This document shows, piece after piece, positions 11,601-23,628 of a stretch of 64,000 nucleotides of DNA (its first letter is position 1; each line of letters starts with the position of its first letter). The DNA is taken from positions 310,001-374,000 of the forward strand of contig BRON01000001.1 of assembly GCA_024345305.1 (NCBI GenBank), written 5' to 3'. Source of the stretch: Mrakia gelida (taxonomy: Eukaryota > Basidiomycota > Tremellomycetes > Cystofilobasidiales > Mrakiaceae). A model generated the notes under the pieces. It searched no databases and had not been told where the DNA came from. It saw only the letters and a program-made list of their open reading frames with translations. The translations under genes and the position numbers were made by a program.

Positions 11601-13733
11601 ATGGTCGACTACTATTCGTACCTCCCTCTTCACAACTCACCCTCCTCCCTCGGCCGTCTCCTCTCCCAAACTCTTCGGACTCGGGTGTCGAGGAAGAAAC
11701 TCGTTGCAGTGTCTTTTCTCCTCCTCACCTCGATCTTCCTTCTCTCCTTCCCCGTACGACTCGGAATGAAGTGGTGGCATCATACAGGCTTCAGTGTGAG
11801 TCTCTCTTTGAACTTCGTCCCCCATCACCCTCTCGGAACGAGCAAAAGGGTTCGCTCGAGTAAGTGCTCGCGCGAGAGGGAAGTTGAAGCTCACCCCTCC
11901 TCCTTTGAATCTTTCGTCCCTTTTTCTTCCACCAGCATCGTCAAAACCTAGCTCAGATCTACATCGCACCTCACTCGGAGTTGCTAGCGAACTACTTCGG
12001 AGCCGGACCAGTCGAGCCTCCTTGGTGGTTCGAAGACACGTATCCTGAGATCGCATCTCTCTCGAACCCTCCCCTCGCTTCCTACTCCTCCCCTCCTCTC
12101 CACGGAGGACTCAACCCTTCGACGATGGGCATCGAGGAGAGATTCGAGACGATCGTCAACCCTCTTCTTCTGCTGGCCACGTTTTCTGTCGCTGTGAGCA
12201 CTTTGACCTCGTCTTTGTTGTGCTTCTGAACCGAGTGACAAACGACAACAAACACGAGCTCACTTTTACCTCCTTCTTTGGCGCAGAAAGGCTTCCTTCA
12301 ACGCTCGACTTTGAGAGATCGGCGGCGCGATGGTCTTCGTTGGGAGGATCGGAAGTTCGTCGAGACGGTTTTCGTGATCGGATCGCTTCGACCTGGAGAT
12401 GGGACGGAGGAGGAACTCGAGGAGTTCGAGAAGAGGTTGGAGGCCGAGCAGCTCCTTTTCGGAGACTTGATGAGGCTGGATATAGAGGAGAACATGGACG
12501 AAGGGTGAGTCGCGTCGTTTCCTTAGTGGGGAGAAAGGAAGCGTGACGCGACTTCAGATCGAGCTCGCTCGTTTAAACTTCGCTCAGCTCGCGCGACTCA
12601 AAATCCTACTCACTCATCGCTTACTCGCTTGATACACTCAGGAAGACCTACGCATTCCTTCAGCACGTCGTGAGAAGAGCCGAAACGACTGGCCCAGCTC
12701 CTCAGTTCGTGATGTGAGCTTGACGCAATTGTTTTCGTTTGCTGCCCTTCCCCTCACTGAGCTCTGACCTTCTCTCTCTCCCCTCTCACACTTTCAGCAA
12801 AGTCGACGAAGACACCATTCTCAATCTCCCAAACGTCCTTGACTCTCTCACTTCCCTGGACATGTCCGAGGGGATCTACTGGGGGACGTCGGTTGGAGGT
12901 GAGCTTTCTTTCCGTCTCTTTCGAGCTCGAGCATCTTCATAACCTGACCTCTCCTTGCTTCATCCTACAGCCTGCATCTCTAAATGCTTTCCCAAGTACT
13001 TCCAAGGTCCGTCACGCTTTCCTTTCTCTCTGATCGAGCGCTCTGAGCGAGACTCGTCGCGTGTTGATCTTTTGCCGCCGTCGGAACATCTCGCTCAACT
13101 CACGCCCCTCTTCTCTCCCTTCCATCCTCACGAATCGACCCCAGGAATGGCCTACGGACTCTCCTACCCTCTCATCTCGCATCTCGTCCACTCCAACCTC
13201 TTATCAGGCAACGTTCGGGGAACGGAAGACGCTCGCACGGGAAGTTGGATGAACTCCGTTGACGAACGGACCCGACTCGGTAGATTAGCAGGAGAGGGGG
13301 AGGGGAAGATGGTGAAGTGGGTAGAGCTTGGGACGCTGCTGGGTGGAGATGGGGACTGGTACGTCGCGAAGAGTCCTCGATGTGAGTCTGTTCAGCATCT
13401 CGCGCCGACTTGCTTTCTCGTTCTCGTTCGCAGCAACTTTGTGAACAGAGTTTCGCGGTTTGAAGACGAGCGCTTACTTCTCTCTTGGGATTTGGTTTCG
13501 TCAGGGATCGGTAGACATGGGTTCAAGGATATCAACGTGAGTTCTCTTAGCGACTCGACCTGAGGTTTCCCCGACGCGTCGACCTCCGTTCGCGAGAGAC
13601 TGCCCTGACGCGCTTTTCCGTCCTCTCTCTCCAGAACTGGATGACTAAATGGGCGGAAGAGCAAGTTGCCTGGAAGAGTTGGAAGAAGAGGTATATCTGG
13701 TGGGGAGGGAACGAGATGGCAGTTCGACCGTGA
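11601..13733 (+). CDS. GT31 beta-1,3-galactosyltransferase-like type II membrane protein
   Basis: Nine exons (11601-11795, 11936-12193, 12287-12504, 12642-12713, 12798-12898, 12971-13006, 13145-13381, 13505-13536, 13635-13733) give 415 residues in one frame. A short cytosolic tail is followed by a membrane anchor (LVAVSFLLLTSIFLLSF) around residues 34-52, the type II layout of Golgi transferases. The lumenal part has FVETVFVIGSL, FGDLMRLDIEENMDEGKTYA, the metal-binding FVIKVDEDTILN (DxD-like) motif and TEDARTGSW, the order expected of GT31 galactosyltransferase domains. By family it would transfer galactose or a related sugar from a UDP donor in the Golgi. Acceptor and linkage are unknown. 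Final residues are Trp-rich (RYIWWGGNEMAVRP). All splice junctions hold phase. Confidence 0.86.
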
Positions 13734-14196
13734 TTCGGTTTAGATTCGTCCTCGGATTCGTTAGGTTTGTCCGTAGTACTTATAGCAACGCCTCGCCGCT
13801 TTACACTCTTCCCAAAGCAGGTTTGACTAAGAAGGCTTCATCGAAAGAATCCCTCCGGGAGCGAGCGATGCGACGCGATGGATCGAAGACCGCGGCCAAA
13901 GGGAAGCGAGCTCGAAGCTCAACTTCTCCTTCTTCTTCTTCCCTTCCCTGACCCCCCCTCCCTCGACCACCACAGCGTTCTTAGGACCCTTCTCCTCCTT
14001 CTTCTAGAATGCATCTCGCTGCATACTCCCCTTCCTCGTTGACAACGAAGCTAACAAAGCATCCGAAGGAACCAGTGCGCCTTCATTCACCAAAGCCTAG
14101 ATCGTCCCCCTTCTCCTCTCTTGTTCTTCCTTCCCCTTCACCACCACTTAGCGCTTTATCGTCTCTGCAACCACCTCCATACTCAACAGACACGAC
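13734..14196. other. Intergenic, nothing recognised
   Basis: 3' UTR of the GT31-like gene and leader of the next gene. A short open frame at 14009-14200 ends in TGA exactly at the following exon boundary. I do not regard it as coding. Confidence 0.4.
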
Positions 14197-15512
14197 ATGA
14201 GGTGAGTTGAATCTCTTTTCGACGATGCTCTGAGAGGAGAAGAGCTCGAGGGCTGACTGTTTCTTCCTCCCTCCCTCGCCTCCCTTTCCCTCATCTCGTC
14301 TCTCGATCCCTCCCCCTTCCCTCGTTCTTTTCAGTGCCGTATCCACCCTCGCCCTCCACCCTGTACTCGCCTCCTCCTCCTCGTCTCTCTTCACCCTCTC
14401 TCATCCCACCCCTTCCACACCTGGGAATCGAACTGCTCGACGTCCAGGGGCTCTCTTCTCCCTCCCTGCCGTTCTCGCTACGCCCGTTCCTGCTCGCCTT
14501 CAGGACGCTGCTTTCCGAGGAAGAGCGAAACCAGCTCTCGAGGCTGCTCTCTCCAAGGATCACCATGCTCATCACGACAGGATCTCTCTCGGACAAGGGA
14601 GGGAGGAAGGGAGTGGAAACTTTCCCATAGTCTCGAGGAGGAACACAGTTCACGGCCATCCTTCCTCCCTTCACCCTCAACTCAAAGCACACCTCAGCAG
14701 ACCTGGCTTCCATCACACTCGCTCCTCGCCTCTACTCTCCTTCGGATCTCCAAAGGATCAGTCGCCTGCATTGGTTCGAACACCTCTCTCCTCCCCTCGA
14801 TCCAGCTCCCTCGCCACCTCCTCCTCTTCCCTCCTCTCCTCCTCCTCCTCGTCCACTCCAAGGAACCGAACGAGTGAACACTCCTCCCAGCCCAAGCATC
14901 CTCCTCCACTCCTCTCCAGCCTCACCTACCAACTTCACTCCCACCGAAATCTACCGAGCAGACCCTGCCTCAACAACCACGGCCAACGGATCCTCTCCCT
15001 CCTCGCCCATCGCATCTCCCTCCTCCCTCATAACCGAACGACCTTCCTCCACCTCCGGCTCTCGTATCCTCATCCTTCCTCTCACACCCTCGCCAACCGT
15101 CCTCTCTCCTTCCTCCCCTCAAGATCTCCGAGACTCCTACTTCAGCGATCCCATCTCTCCTCCGCCTCGAAAAGCCAAACCCTCCCCTGCCCTCTCAATC
15201 GCCCTCCCTCCTCCCACCCTCGTCGGAAGCGCCGCATGGATGGAAGGACACCTCGATACGCCCATCGTGGAGGTCGATCAGGAGGAGGTCATCCTCTGTG
15301 CGTTGGAGGAGAGGTCGTCGGGGTTGGGATTGAACCTCGGAGGGCTGAACTTGGGAGAGGGAGAGGAGGAGAGCAGCGCTGCAGTCGAGGAGGGAACGAA
15401 GACAACGACGACGATGGGATTGGGAGATGGATTGTTCAGAGCGGAAGAGGAAGAAGGGAAGGACGATAGGCAGTCGGACAGTGGAAGCGAAGAAGGAGAG
15501 GTCGAGGGCTGA
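14197..15512 (+). CDS. Uncertain Ser/Pro-rich protein with acidic tail (frame debatable)
   Basis: A tiny first exon ATGAG (14197-14201) is followed by a strong intron (GTGAGT, GCTGAC, TTTTCAG) to 14335. From there the frame set by ATGAG stays open. An optional 46-nt intron (14874-14919, GTGAAC to CTCCAG) moves it in phase into the clearly protein-like 3' frame (TPTEIYRADPASTTT, LVGSAAWMEGHLDTPIVEVD), whose acidic tail ends at TGA 15510-15512. The model totals 378 residues. Against it, another frame over 14335-14872 has better-looking codon use (LLSEEERNQLSRLL, GTQFTAILPPFTLN) but carries TAG at 14628-14630 and no in-phase start. A further GTGAGC intron with a CTGAC branch (about 15523-15600) lies after the stop, so it is a 3' UTR intron if the stop is right. 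Function unknown. Confidence 0.42.
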
Positions 15513-16089
15513 ATGCAAGAAGGTGAGCTTCGCGCGTCCTCGTTTCGTCTCGGCGTCTTCGCTCGACGCTGACTTTTTCTGCCCTTTTCCTCGCTTCCAG
15601 ACACGCATACATCCATTCCTGCTTATTCCAATCATGCTATACTCCATCTCTAGACCTCGGTTTCTTATCGTCGTGCTTGCTGCTATCGGCTCTCCACATC
15701 GCGTACTCGCTCTCGCTCGTCTCGTCCAGGTCGCTTTCGTTTCGTATCCTTTGATTCCTTTGTTTGTTTGTTCTCGACCCCCTTTACCTTCCTCTATGTA
15801 CTCTCTCGCTCACACTCGCACCTATCCTTGTCCTCTCTTCTCTTCCCTCGCTCGCTCTTCCCCGTAGCCTTATCAACCGTCGCTCGTCTCGTTTCGCATC
15901 GCACTTTTTCGCTTCTCCCTCCCTGTCTCTCTGTCTCTCTTTTCCAAGGGTTTCTTCGCTCGCTCGTACACACGCAGCATTATCGCATGTACAAATCATC
16001 CATGCACGACATCCAAAAAGCAAGAGAGACATGTAGCGCGCACAAAAAACAAGATCGAACTGAAACGAAACGAACTCGAAACCGCGACC
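15513..16089. other. Convergent intergenic region with probable 3' UTR intron
   Basis: Donor GTGAGC near 15523, CTGAC branch near 15570 and acceptor CCAG near 15600 form a + strand intron just after the stop at 15512. The rest is the converging 3' ends of the + strand gene and NCA2. No coding exon was seen. Confidence 0.45.
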
Positions 16090-18844
16090 TCAAGAACTCT
16101 TCCCAACCCAACCCAACCTCCCACCCCAGCACCTCCACATCCTCTCTACCACCCTGAGCTTCGCATCTCGAATCACCTCAGGGTTCTCGAGATCCAGAAG
16201 GTCGAGCATGAACTCCTGCGAGCGCAAAGGGAAACGAGTAAGCGAACGAGCGGACGCGTCTCATCTCCACTCGACTCGTTCTTCCCGAGGGAAAGGTGGC
16301 GAAAGACTCACCGCCTTCTGACCCGCCTCAGACCTCTTAAACTCGTTCTTCCCTACGTCCCTCAATCCCGCGATCGAAACGAGCAACAAGCCCTGGATCT
16401 CGTACGGCAGGTCCGAGGTGGGTTGATCCTTCGCGTCCGATTCGAGAGCGGAGGGAGGTGCTGGCGGAGGCGGAAGGGTAAGGAGACGTTCGATTCGACT
16501 GGGGAAAGTAAAGCGAGGCGAACGAAGCGAAGAGGGAGGGGATGAGCGAGTGAAGAGGGCTGGACGAGCGTGCTCAAGAGAAGGAGGGGTTTTTGATGCG
16601 CGAACTCACCGAATCGAATCCCAACTCTTCCTCCTCCTCTGCCCTTTACTCCCCTTCCCACCGAGCACCGAGAATCCTCCTCCAGCCTGGGAGAGGAAGG
16701 CGCGGAACCATCCTCCTAGGAGGTAGACGATGAGGAAGGACGGGGCGACTCCGACGAAGGCGAAGGTGAGTTCTTGGGAGCGGAGGAGTTTGTCGATCCC
16801 GTTGAGGGCGAGGTCGACGTCGACCTGTGAACGGACGAGCGGGCGAGGGTGAAAGAAGGGGGGAGGTCAGGAAAAAGGGTGGGGTGGAGAAGGAAAGGAA
16901 GGAGCGGAAGAGCGGTCTGACGAACCTTCGTCTTCTGAACCTGAATGAGAAGGGATCGAACGAGGGATCCGGTGAGGGCTGATTTGAGGGGGGACTGAGA
17001 TACGCGAGGCAAAGCGAGAAGGAGGAGTTCAGCTCTCGAAGGATCGTCGAAGAGGGCGGAAGCGAACCAACCTTGATATCATCCTCGTAAAGCTTGAGCA
17101 CGTCGGTGAGATCGCCCTCTCGAACGCGTCGAGTCAAGTTGGCGAGCTCCTCGGTCGAATAGTTCCGCTTGTCCTGAGCGAGCGAGATGACCATTCTTTC
17201 GAGGGACTGCAACAAAAATGAACGAACCGGAGGAAGGAAGAGTCAGCTCGACGAGCGTTTCGTTTGGGCCGGTCGACGCGTCTCCCCTTTCGTCCTCGCC
17301 CCAGAGAAGAAGCTCGAAGACTCACCTCCATATCCCCCTTCATCCCCTCCTTGCTCATCACCGATAGCCCTCCACCGCCCGCTCCACTCCCTTCCCCACC
17401 TCCATGCCTGACCGTATCGATAATGCCCATCAACGGCTCGACGACCCAGCCCTTCCAGAACCCTTTCGCCGTCTCCTTCGCGTCCCTCACAGCGTCTCTC
17501 AGGAAGGGTAGGTAAGGCGAGAGGATTGGGATGAGTAAAGGAACGAGCAGGAGGGGCGGCCAGAGTCGGGTGAGAGCTGTTGGACGAGTGAGGTGAGCCG
17601 GCGGGGTCGGGGAGGGAGGAGGGAGGGAGAGGTGTTGCGTGAGGAGAGGGAGGAACGAGGTTGGTGAGGAGGTTGAGGTGAGGGGTGCCGAAGCAGTGGA
17701 ACCGGTAGAGGTGGGTTTGCGACTCTCCAAAGGACCTTGAGAGGTCTCCCATACGAGCTCGAGAACGCGCTTCATCTCCTCTCCCAGCACCTTCGTGTTC
17801 AGCCCTCCTCCGGCTCCTCCTCCTCCGCCCGCTCCAGCTCCTCCCACAGCAACGGCTCCCGAAGCAGTCGTCGTCCCGAGTCCGAAGTCCGGTGCTTCGA
17901 CTGTGAGCTTCCCCAGCCTCCGTACGATACGGTCTCTTCCTCGTTCGAGATGTCGGATCCGACCTTGGACCTCTCTTCGTGTCATGCGGAAGAGCGTTCG
18001 AGGGTCGAAGAAGAGTCTGACGGAGGAGGTTGAGGTTGAGCGAGGGATGGAGGTTGTTGGGAAGAGGGTGGAGAGGAGGTAGGTTGGCGTGAAGGTTGAT
18101 CGGTCGATGGGAGTTGAGGGGGCATCCGAGGAGGAGGAGGAAGTTCGAGGGTGATGCTGGAGAGAGGAGGGGAGGGAGGAGGAGATGAAGGAGAGGGGAA
18201 GGTTGGAGAGTCGTTGAGGGAGAGCTGCAGGGTGGAAGAGAGCAGTTTGTTCGGTCAGCTTGTAGCTCCGAGGGTTCGCCTCCCTCTTGTAGAAATTGCC
18301 CGACATATAGAGAAGCCAAAGAGGTTGAAAACTCACTCATAAACAGGTAACCTCCGATTCCTCCCCAGCTCCACCTCCCTCTCGCATCCAGAGCTCTCCA
18401 CCAAGCGATCTCCTCCTCCCACACACCAGCACACTCTACGAGATCCTCCACCGTCTGACCATAGAGGCCCAGTACGATTCTTCCGATCAAAGTCCAAGCG
18501 AGGATGTCCTCCTCGTCGGTATCAACATCCTGTTGTCTGAGCGAGCTCGGGACCTCGTTCTCCTCCTCTTGGAGGGCTTCCAGAGCTTGTCTGAGCTGAT
18601 CTCTCGACGGTTTCGTTGGAGGGAGGGAGGATATGGATTGCTGGAGGCTGAGAGTTCGTTGAGAAGGAGTTGTGGGTTTGGAAGGGACGTGAACGAACGA
18701 ATCGAAGGACGACGTTCGATGGAGGAGGGAGGACGATGGAGAGGGCGAGGGAGTTCGTCGTTTCTTGTTGAAGGGGTTCGGTAAGTCCAGAGAGTCTAGA
18801 GCTTGCACTAAGCCCGAGAGCTTCGTGGCCGTGAAGGTAGCCAT
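16090..18844 (-). CDS. NCA2: NCA2-family mitochondrial protein
   Basis: Seven minus-strand exons (18844-18337, 18224-17326, 17206-17072, 16994-16926, 16824-16610, 16498-16312, 16215-16090) give 712 residues without a break. Identification rests on the conserved core: KGFWKGWVVEPLMGIIDTVR, SLERMVISLAQDKRNY, VREGDLTDVLKLYEDDIK, SLLIQVQKTKVDVDLAL, GIDKLLRSQELTFAFVGVAP and the C-terminal GLLLVSIAGLRDVGKNEF. Two hydrophobic segments are visible: around PPLLLVPLLIPILSPYLPFL, and VAPSFLIVYLLGGWF. NCA2 in yeast is a mitochondrial membrane protein needed for expression of the mitochondrial ATP6/ATP8 subunits; the same role here is inferred from family. The first intron uses an acceptor preceded by GCTGACC. 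The N-terminal 70 residues are basic and Ser-rich, compatible with targeting. An ATG further upstream (19000) is ignored because it gives no conserved sequence. Confidence 0.9.
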
Positions 18845-19547
18845 CCTTCGAGAGGAAAGCGCGAGAGCAAGGGAAGAAGGAAGGGGGGAGGGGAGGAGGT
18901 CGACGTTGAGGAGTTCAGATGACGTCGAGCTCGTTTCCCCTTTAAGTGTCCCTTTTGTGTCAAGAAAATTTGCCAGCTCGCCTCTGGAACCCACTATCAC
19001 TCCACCTAGCTCATAACTATATCCATCTCGATTTCAAGAAATCAAAATCTCGCACCAAACAATCTCGACCGCCGAGCTCGCCCGCTTTCCCTCCTCCTCC
19101 TCGCCCTTCTCCTCTCGCCTCGACGTTCGACCTCGAACCAAGACCTGCTCTGCAATCGTCCTTCGCTGATCCTTCCATTGTATCTTCTCGAGCTGACTCC
19201 GGACATTTCGAGTCCTTGTCTCTCTATGGGACCGCTTTCTCGACTCTCTCAAGCTCACAACGGCCATCCCTCCGCCCATGCCTCTCTCTCTCTCTGTTCT
19301 CTTCCCTCCCTCCTTCCCCTCTCTTCTCCTGATTCCCGGCTCGTCCTCGGCCCATTTTTCTACCCCGCACTACTGCGAGGTTCTGAAACACCTAGCTCCC
19401 CTACCACAGCCGAGAGGTCCTAGAAGCTCTCAGCGGCCATCGACCGCCGCCCTAGCCTCCAAAAGGTGGGAAGAGACCTCGTCTCCTGCTCCCCGACTAC
19501 CACTATCTCCTTCCCTTCCAGCTCAACTTAACACTCTTCAGAACGAG
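18845..19547. other. Divergent promoter region between NCA2 and the RTA1-like gene
   Basis: About 700 bp separate two outward-facing start codons. It is CT-rich on the side of the RTA1-like gene (19060-19130, 19280-19330). No exon with phased splice sites was recognised. A shared regulatory region is inferred from geometry only. Confidence 0.45.
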
Positions 19548-21774
19548 ATGACTTCCGTCCGACCTCCTCCCCGTGAGTGCTCCCCTTCCTCTCCTCTCTC
19601 GCTCTGCCTCTCGTGTCGAGCTCACCTCCGCCTTCATTTTGTTTTCGTACCCAACAGATGGTAACCTCACCAACACGAACGTTGGATCCATCAATCTCTA
19701 CACTGGCAAGGTGTCCTACAACGCTTTCGAGTACGACGTAAACACCGCTGCATCTGCTATCTTCTCAGTCCTCTTCGTGCTCTCGCTCGGTTCGTCTTCC
19801 ATCACGCGTGTCCTCGTCTCTTTTCGCTGACCTTCTCCTCCCCACCTTCCTTCCTCAATATCGATCAGTCATCCACATCGGTCAAGGAAACAAGTCCAAG
19901 TACTGGTTCACCATCTATACACTTGGGGCTGCTGCTCTCAGTGAGTTCGATACCAGCTCATCTTCCGCGTTCGAGATTCGAACCTCGAGCTCACTCCCTC
20001 CATTTCCGTTTACACTCGTTTCTGTGCAGCCGAAGCCATAGGCTGGATCTTCCGGCTCTGGGCTGCTGTGGCGTTAGAGTGGAGTCCGTTGATCGGCGGA
20101 CAGTGGTACTACCCTCCTACGGCTTTCAAGGGACAGGTGAGTTCGACGTTCGACGTCCGAGTTGATTCGGGAAGAAGCTGAGCTGATCGTTTCGGCTTTG
20201 ACTTTGGCAGATCGTTTGCTTGATTATCGCTCCCGCTTTCAGGTCAGTGGTGGACATCGATCTCGCGAAGGGTTGGGCTTGGAGAGGGAGACGCGTCGAA
20301 CTGAGCTGACCTCGTCTCGTCCTTTAATCTTCGTTCGTCCAGTACCGCTGCCAACTACATCATTCTCGTCAGTCCATCTCCCTTTATATCTCTCTTTTCT
20401 CTACTTCGAAACTTACGCTGACGTCGTCCAACTCTCTCGTCTTTACAGGGAATCCTCGTCTCGCGACTCGGGTTCGTTTCCATCCTTTTGCTTTCTTTCC
20501 CGTTCCCGTACTTCTCCTCCCACTTATCACCCTCTCACCTCTCCTCTTTCTTCGCTCAGTCCTCAATACTGCCGAATCAGACCCAAGAGTGAGCTCTCTC
20601 CCTCGCGTCGGTCTTCCTTCTTCGCCTCCTTGACCGGTCATCGTTCGTCGTTCTGCAGTCTACACGATCATCTTCATCGCCGGAGACATTCTCTCCCTCT
20701 TAATCCAAGCCATCGGAGGAGGGATCGCTAGTGTCGCTATGACTGTTGCGAAGGCGAACAGGGGAGGTGAGTAAAGCGAGAGGACGGAGGGAAGACGCAT
20801 CCGACTCGACGTGCTGATCGCTTCCGTTCGTTCGTTCGTTGGGGTTCGCTTCTCGCAGCTCATATGTGAGCTATCCACTCGTCGCTCATATATCCCCTCC
20901 GAGCCACGATGACCACTGACTCTCGCTCCCTTCTTCTCTTTCGCGAATCACAGTATGGTCGTCGGAGTCATCGTTCAGGTTCGTCGGCGCCGTCTCCCCG
21001 TCTCGCTCCCCTCTTCTCCCCTCCCCTGCTTAAGCTCACACCCCTCTTCCCTCCCTCCGACAGATGGTCGTCATGATCCTCTTCTGCCTCGTCTTCGCCG
21101 AGTTCTACATCCGCTACCTCCGTTGCTCGCCTATCAAGAAACACCTCCACCCCTCCGGTGATGGATCCTTGCTCGTCCCAGCCGTCTCGGTTCCGCCCCA
21201 GGAGGAGAAGAAGGCGAACCTTATGCTTGCAGCGCTGGCTGGGTCGACGTTGTTGATCTTCATTAGGTGAGTCGATAACGAGCTGAGGAGGATGCGGGGG
21301 AGGAGTCGAGCGAGTGCTGACGGGACAACCATCTCGTTCTCGTTGTCGTTCGCGTTCAAACAGGTCCATCTTCCGAACGATCGAACTGGCGAGTGGATTC
21401 TTCAGCTCGCTTGCGACTAGTCAGATCTTGTTCTGCGTGTTGGATGCTTTGATGTACGTCTCGCTTAGCTATCTACCTGCTGTTCTTTCGTCGCTCGGAC
21501 GCGTCTCGGCCTCTTTCGTTTTCCGCATCGCTGACTCCCCCTCCCCCTCTCTCCCTTCCACAGGATCGCTCTCTCAAGTATCCTCCTCAACGTCCTGCAT
21601 CCCATGTTCTTGATTCGGTACGCTCGCCTTTCTTCCTTCTTCGAACGTCGCGTTCGCTGACCTTGCTTCTCTCTTCCCTTCGCTGACTACAGAAAGGACC
21701 TCCCGACAAACCACCAAGGAAGGGACTATCAGGCCGAAAAAGGGAAGGATATTGGGCTTGTTGAGCGACGGTAG
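19548..21774 (+). CDS. RTA1-like seven-transmembrane protein
   Basis: Fifteen exons join in phase to 337 residues: 19548-19572, 19658-19789, 19869-19940, 20030-20136, 20211-20242, 20343-20367, 20449-20471, 20560-20588, 20659-20766, 20859-20865, 20954-20978, 21064-21266, 21364-21453, 21564-21617, 21693-21774. Family marks include AANYIILG, IIFIAGDILSLLIQAIGGGI, MVVMILFCLVFAEFYIRY and RSIFRTIELASG, matching the RTA1/RTM1/RSB1 lipid-translocating exporter family with seven predicted membrane helices. Members act in plasma or organelle membranes, and some confer resistance to aminocholesterol, molasses toxins or sphingoid bases; the substrate here is unknown. Exon 10 is only 7 nt (CTCATAT) and is needed to keep frame. 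The C-terminal tail is short, charged and cytosolic. Confidence 0.92.
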
Positions 21775-22036
21775 ATAGTCTAGCTTCACAGACTCGGACG
21801 CGTCGAGCAGGGTGGAGGCGTCTCCTCTCTTCCTTCCATTCCTTGCTCTGTCCTCCCTTGGTGTCTTCTCCTCACTCTCTATGGTTCCATACCTTCGGCA
21901 TCTCCTTAATCGAGCTCCCAAATACTTGCGCTCTTTCCTTCGACTCCACCGTCCCTTGACGACCCCAAACCCGCGAGCTCGACTTTCCTTCCCTCCTCCC
22001 GGACCTTCCCTTCTCTTCCTCCCCACCCTCACCCCG

Positions 22037-23628
22037 ATGCCTTCGATCTCCCCCCTTTTCCTCCGCACAGCAGTCGCAGGACCTTCTCGGCAGGCCGTTG
22101 CCGTTCGGTCGTTCTCTAGAGTCGCTGTCGCTCCCAAAGCCCCAATTCGAGGAGCGAGGAAGGGAGGACGAGGATGGCTCGTCGGAGGAGGAACCGTGCT
22201 TGCGACTTTCGCTACTGTTTCTGTCTTTGCTGCTTTGAAGGGTGAGTTGATTCCCTTTGTAGAGGGTTCGGTCTCGGCTCTGGGTAGGTTTTCGTGGGAG
22301 AGAGGAGCTGCTGAGAGGAGAGAGTGAGCTCGGAAGGAAGGAGGTGAGCTCGTCGAGCTTGGATTGGTTGATGATGAGCTCGAGCTGTTCCTCCTGCTCT
22401 CGAGGAACCAGGGCAAATCAGAGCTCGTGAGCACTCATACCAGTGCCTCTTGAGCTCTGGGGCGCCGCTTCCCCTACAGTCACCTCGGCTCATCCATCCT
22501 CGACGACTCTCCATCCAAAAAGTCGAACGAAGCTGACCTCTCCCTCTCCCTCCTTTCCCTTTCCTTCCCCCCTGCACTCCTCTCTCCCACAGACACTCCC
22601 CTCCTCCCCACCCTCTCCTTAGAAGCCCCCGTCGACCCCTCAGGTCGAGTCGATCCTTCCTCCGACCTCTTCTTCCCTCTCTCGCTCTCGCCTCTCTCCT
22701 TCCCTCAAACCGGACCTCCGCTCTCGATTCTCGGACTCGGAGTCAGGGTCGTCTCCTTCCTCAGGATCCAGGTTTACAGCGTTGGGTTCTACACCAACTG
22801 TCGAATGCTCGGAGGGGTCAAGGGTGTGAGTTCCGAGATCTAGTAGTAGGAAGGAGAGATGGAAGAGGAGGAGCGGAAGTTGGGCTGAACCGAGCTGACG
22901 GACGCGTCTTCTTTTCGCTTCGCCATTTGTTTTGAACAGACCGAGGACGGCATGACTGCTTTCATTCATGGACCCGCTCCCTGTGTTCTCAGAATTGGTG
23001 AGCTCGTTGTCCCTCTTCGTCGCCCCTTCGTCTTATCGCCTCGAACCGATAAAAACTCGCGTCTTTTCTCCCTTCAACAGTGCCCACTCGTAACACCGGC
23101 TTCGACCACCTTCGAGACGGTTTCGTTCGATCCATGCAAGCTCGACTCAAGCTTCTCTCCAAGCAGGGCAAGCTCACTGATGAGGAAAATGAGGTTCGTC
23201 GTGTCTTTTCCCTCTCCTCTCTTCTCTTGCCGACCCTGGCTCACTCCCCAAGCCCCGTTTTCCTCCTCGACAGCGCCTCGCCATCGCCCTCACCGCCTTC
23301 AAATCCATCTTCAACGCCGCCTCCACCGCCACTCGAGGTCAAGAGCTTCTCCTCGTCAAACTCCCCAACAACGGAGGTCTCGCCGTCGAGTTCGAGGGAG
23401 AGGTGCTGGGGAAGGTGGAGGGAGTGGATGCTGGAGTGCTGGCGAGGGAGATGATGGTGGGGTACTTTGTGGATAAGAACCCAAATTCGCCCAAGGTGAG
23501 TTTGAACGACGCAGCGAAGGGGGAAGGATTGACGCGTCCGAAAACGAGCGCGGCTGACTTTGTTGTTGTTGTTGTTTTGGCGGCTCTCGTAGATGCGAGA
23601 TGACGTTATGAAGGCTTTGGGAGCGTAG
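22037..23628 (+). CDS. AIM18: Mitochondrial chalcone-isomerase-fold protein, AIM18-like
   Basis: Exons 22037-22241, 22593-22825, 22940-22997, 23081-23193, 23274-23495 and 23593-23628 give 288 residues. The N-terminus (MPSISPLFLRTAVAGPSRQA, then VAVRSFSRVAVA) is basic and amphipathic, as in a mitochondrial presequence, and is followed by a membrane-like segment (GTVLATFATVSVFAAL). The rest carries the chalcone isomerase pattern: LGLGVRVVSFLRIQVYSVGF, VLRIVPTRNTGFDHLRDGFV, VKLPNNGGLAVEFEGEVLG and MMVGYFVDKNPNSP. This is the AIM18/AIM46 class of fungal mitochondrial proteins, which keep the fold but have no established flavonoid chemistry. In-frame upstream ATGs at 21812 and 21881 exist; 22037 is chosen because the targeting sequence begins there. 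The gene converges on cytosine deaminase, 279 bp away. Confidence 0.86.

Noticed and set aside
19940..20010. tRNA-like B-box (GGTTCGAATC on the minus strand) in an RTA1-like gene intron
   Set aside because: No A-box at the right distance and no cloverleaf could be drawn.
21812..22036. Longer N-terminus for the AIM18-like protein from ATG 21812 or 21881
   Set aside because: In frame, but Pro/Leu-rich and unlike a targeting sequence. The basic amphipathic presequence begins at 22037. The longer starts cannot be excluded.
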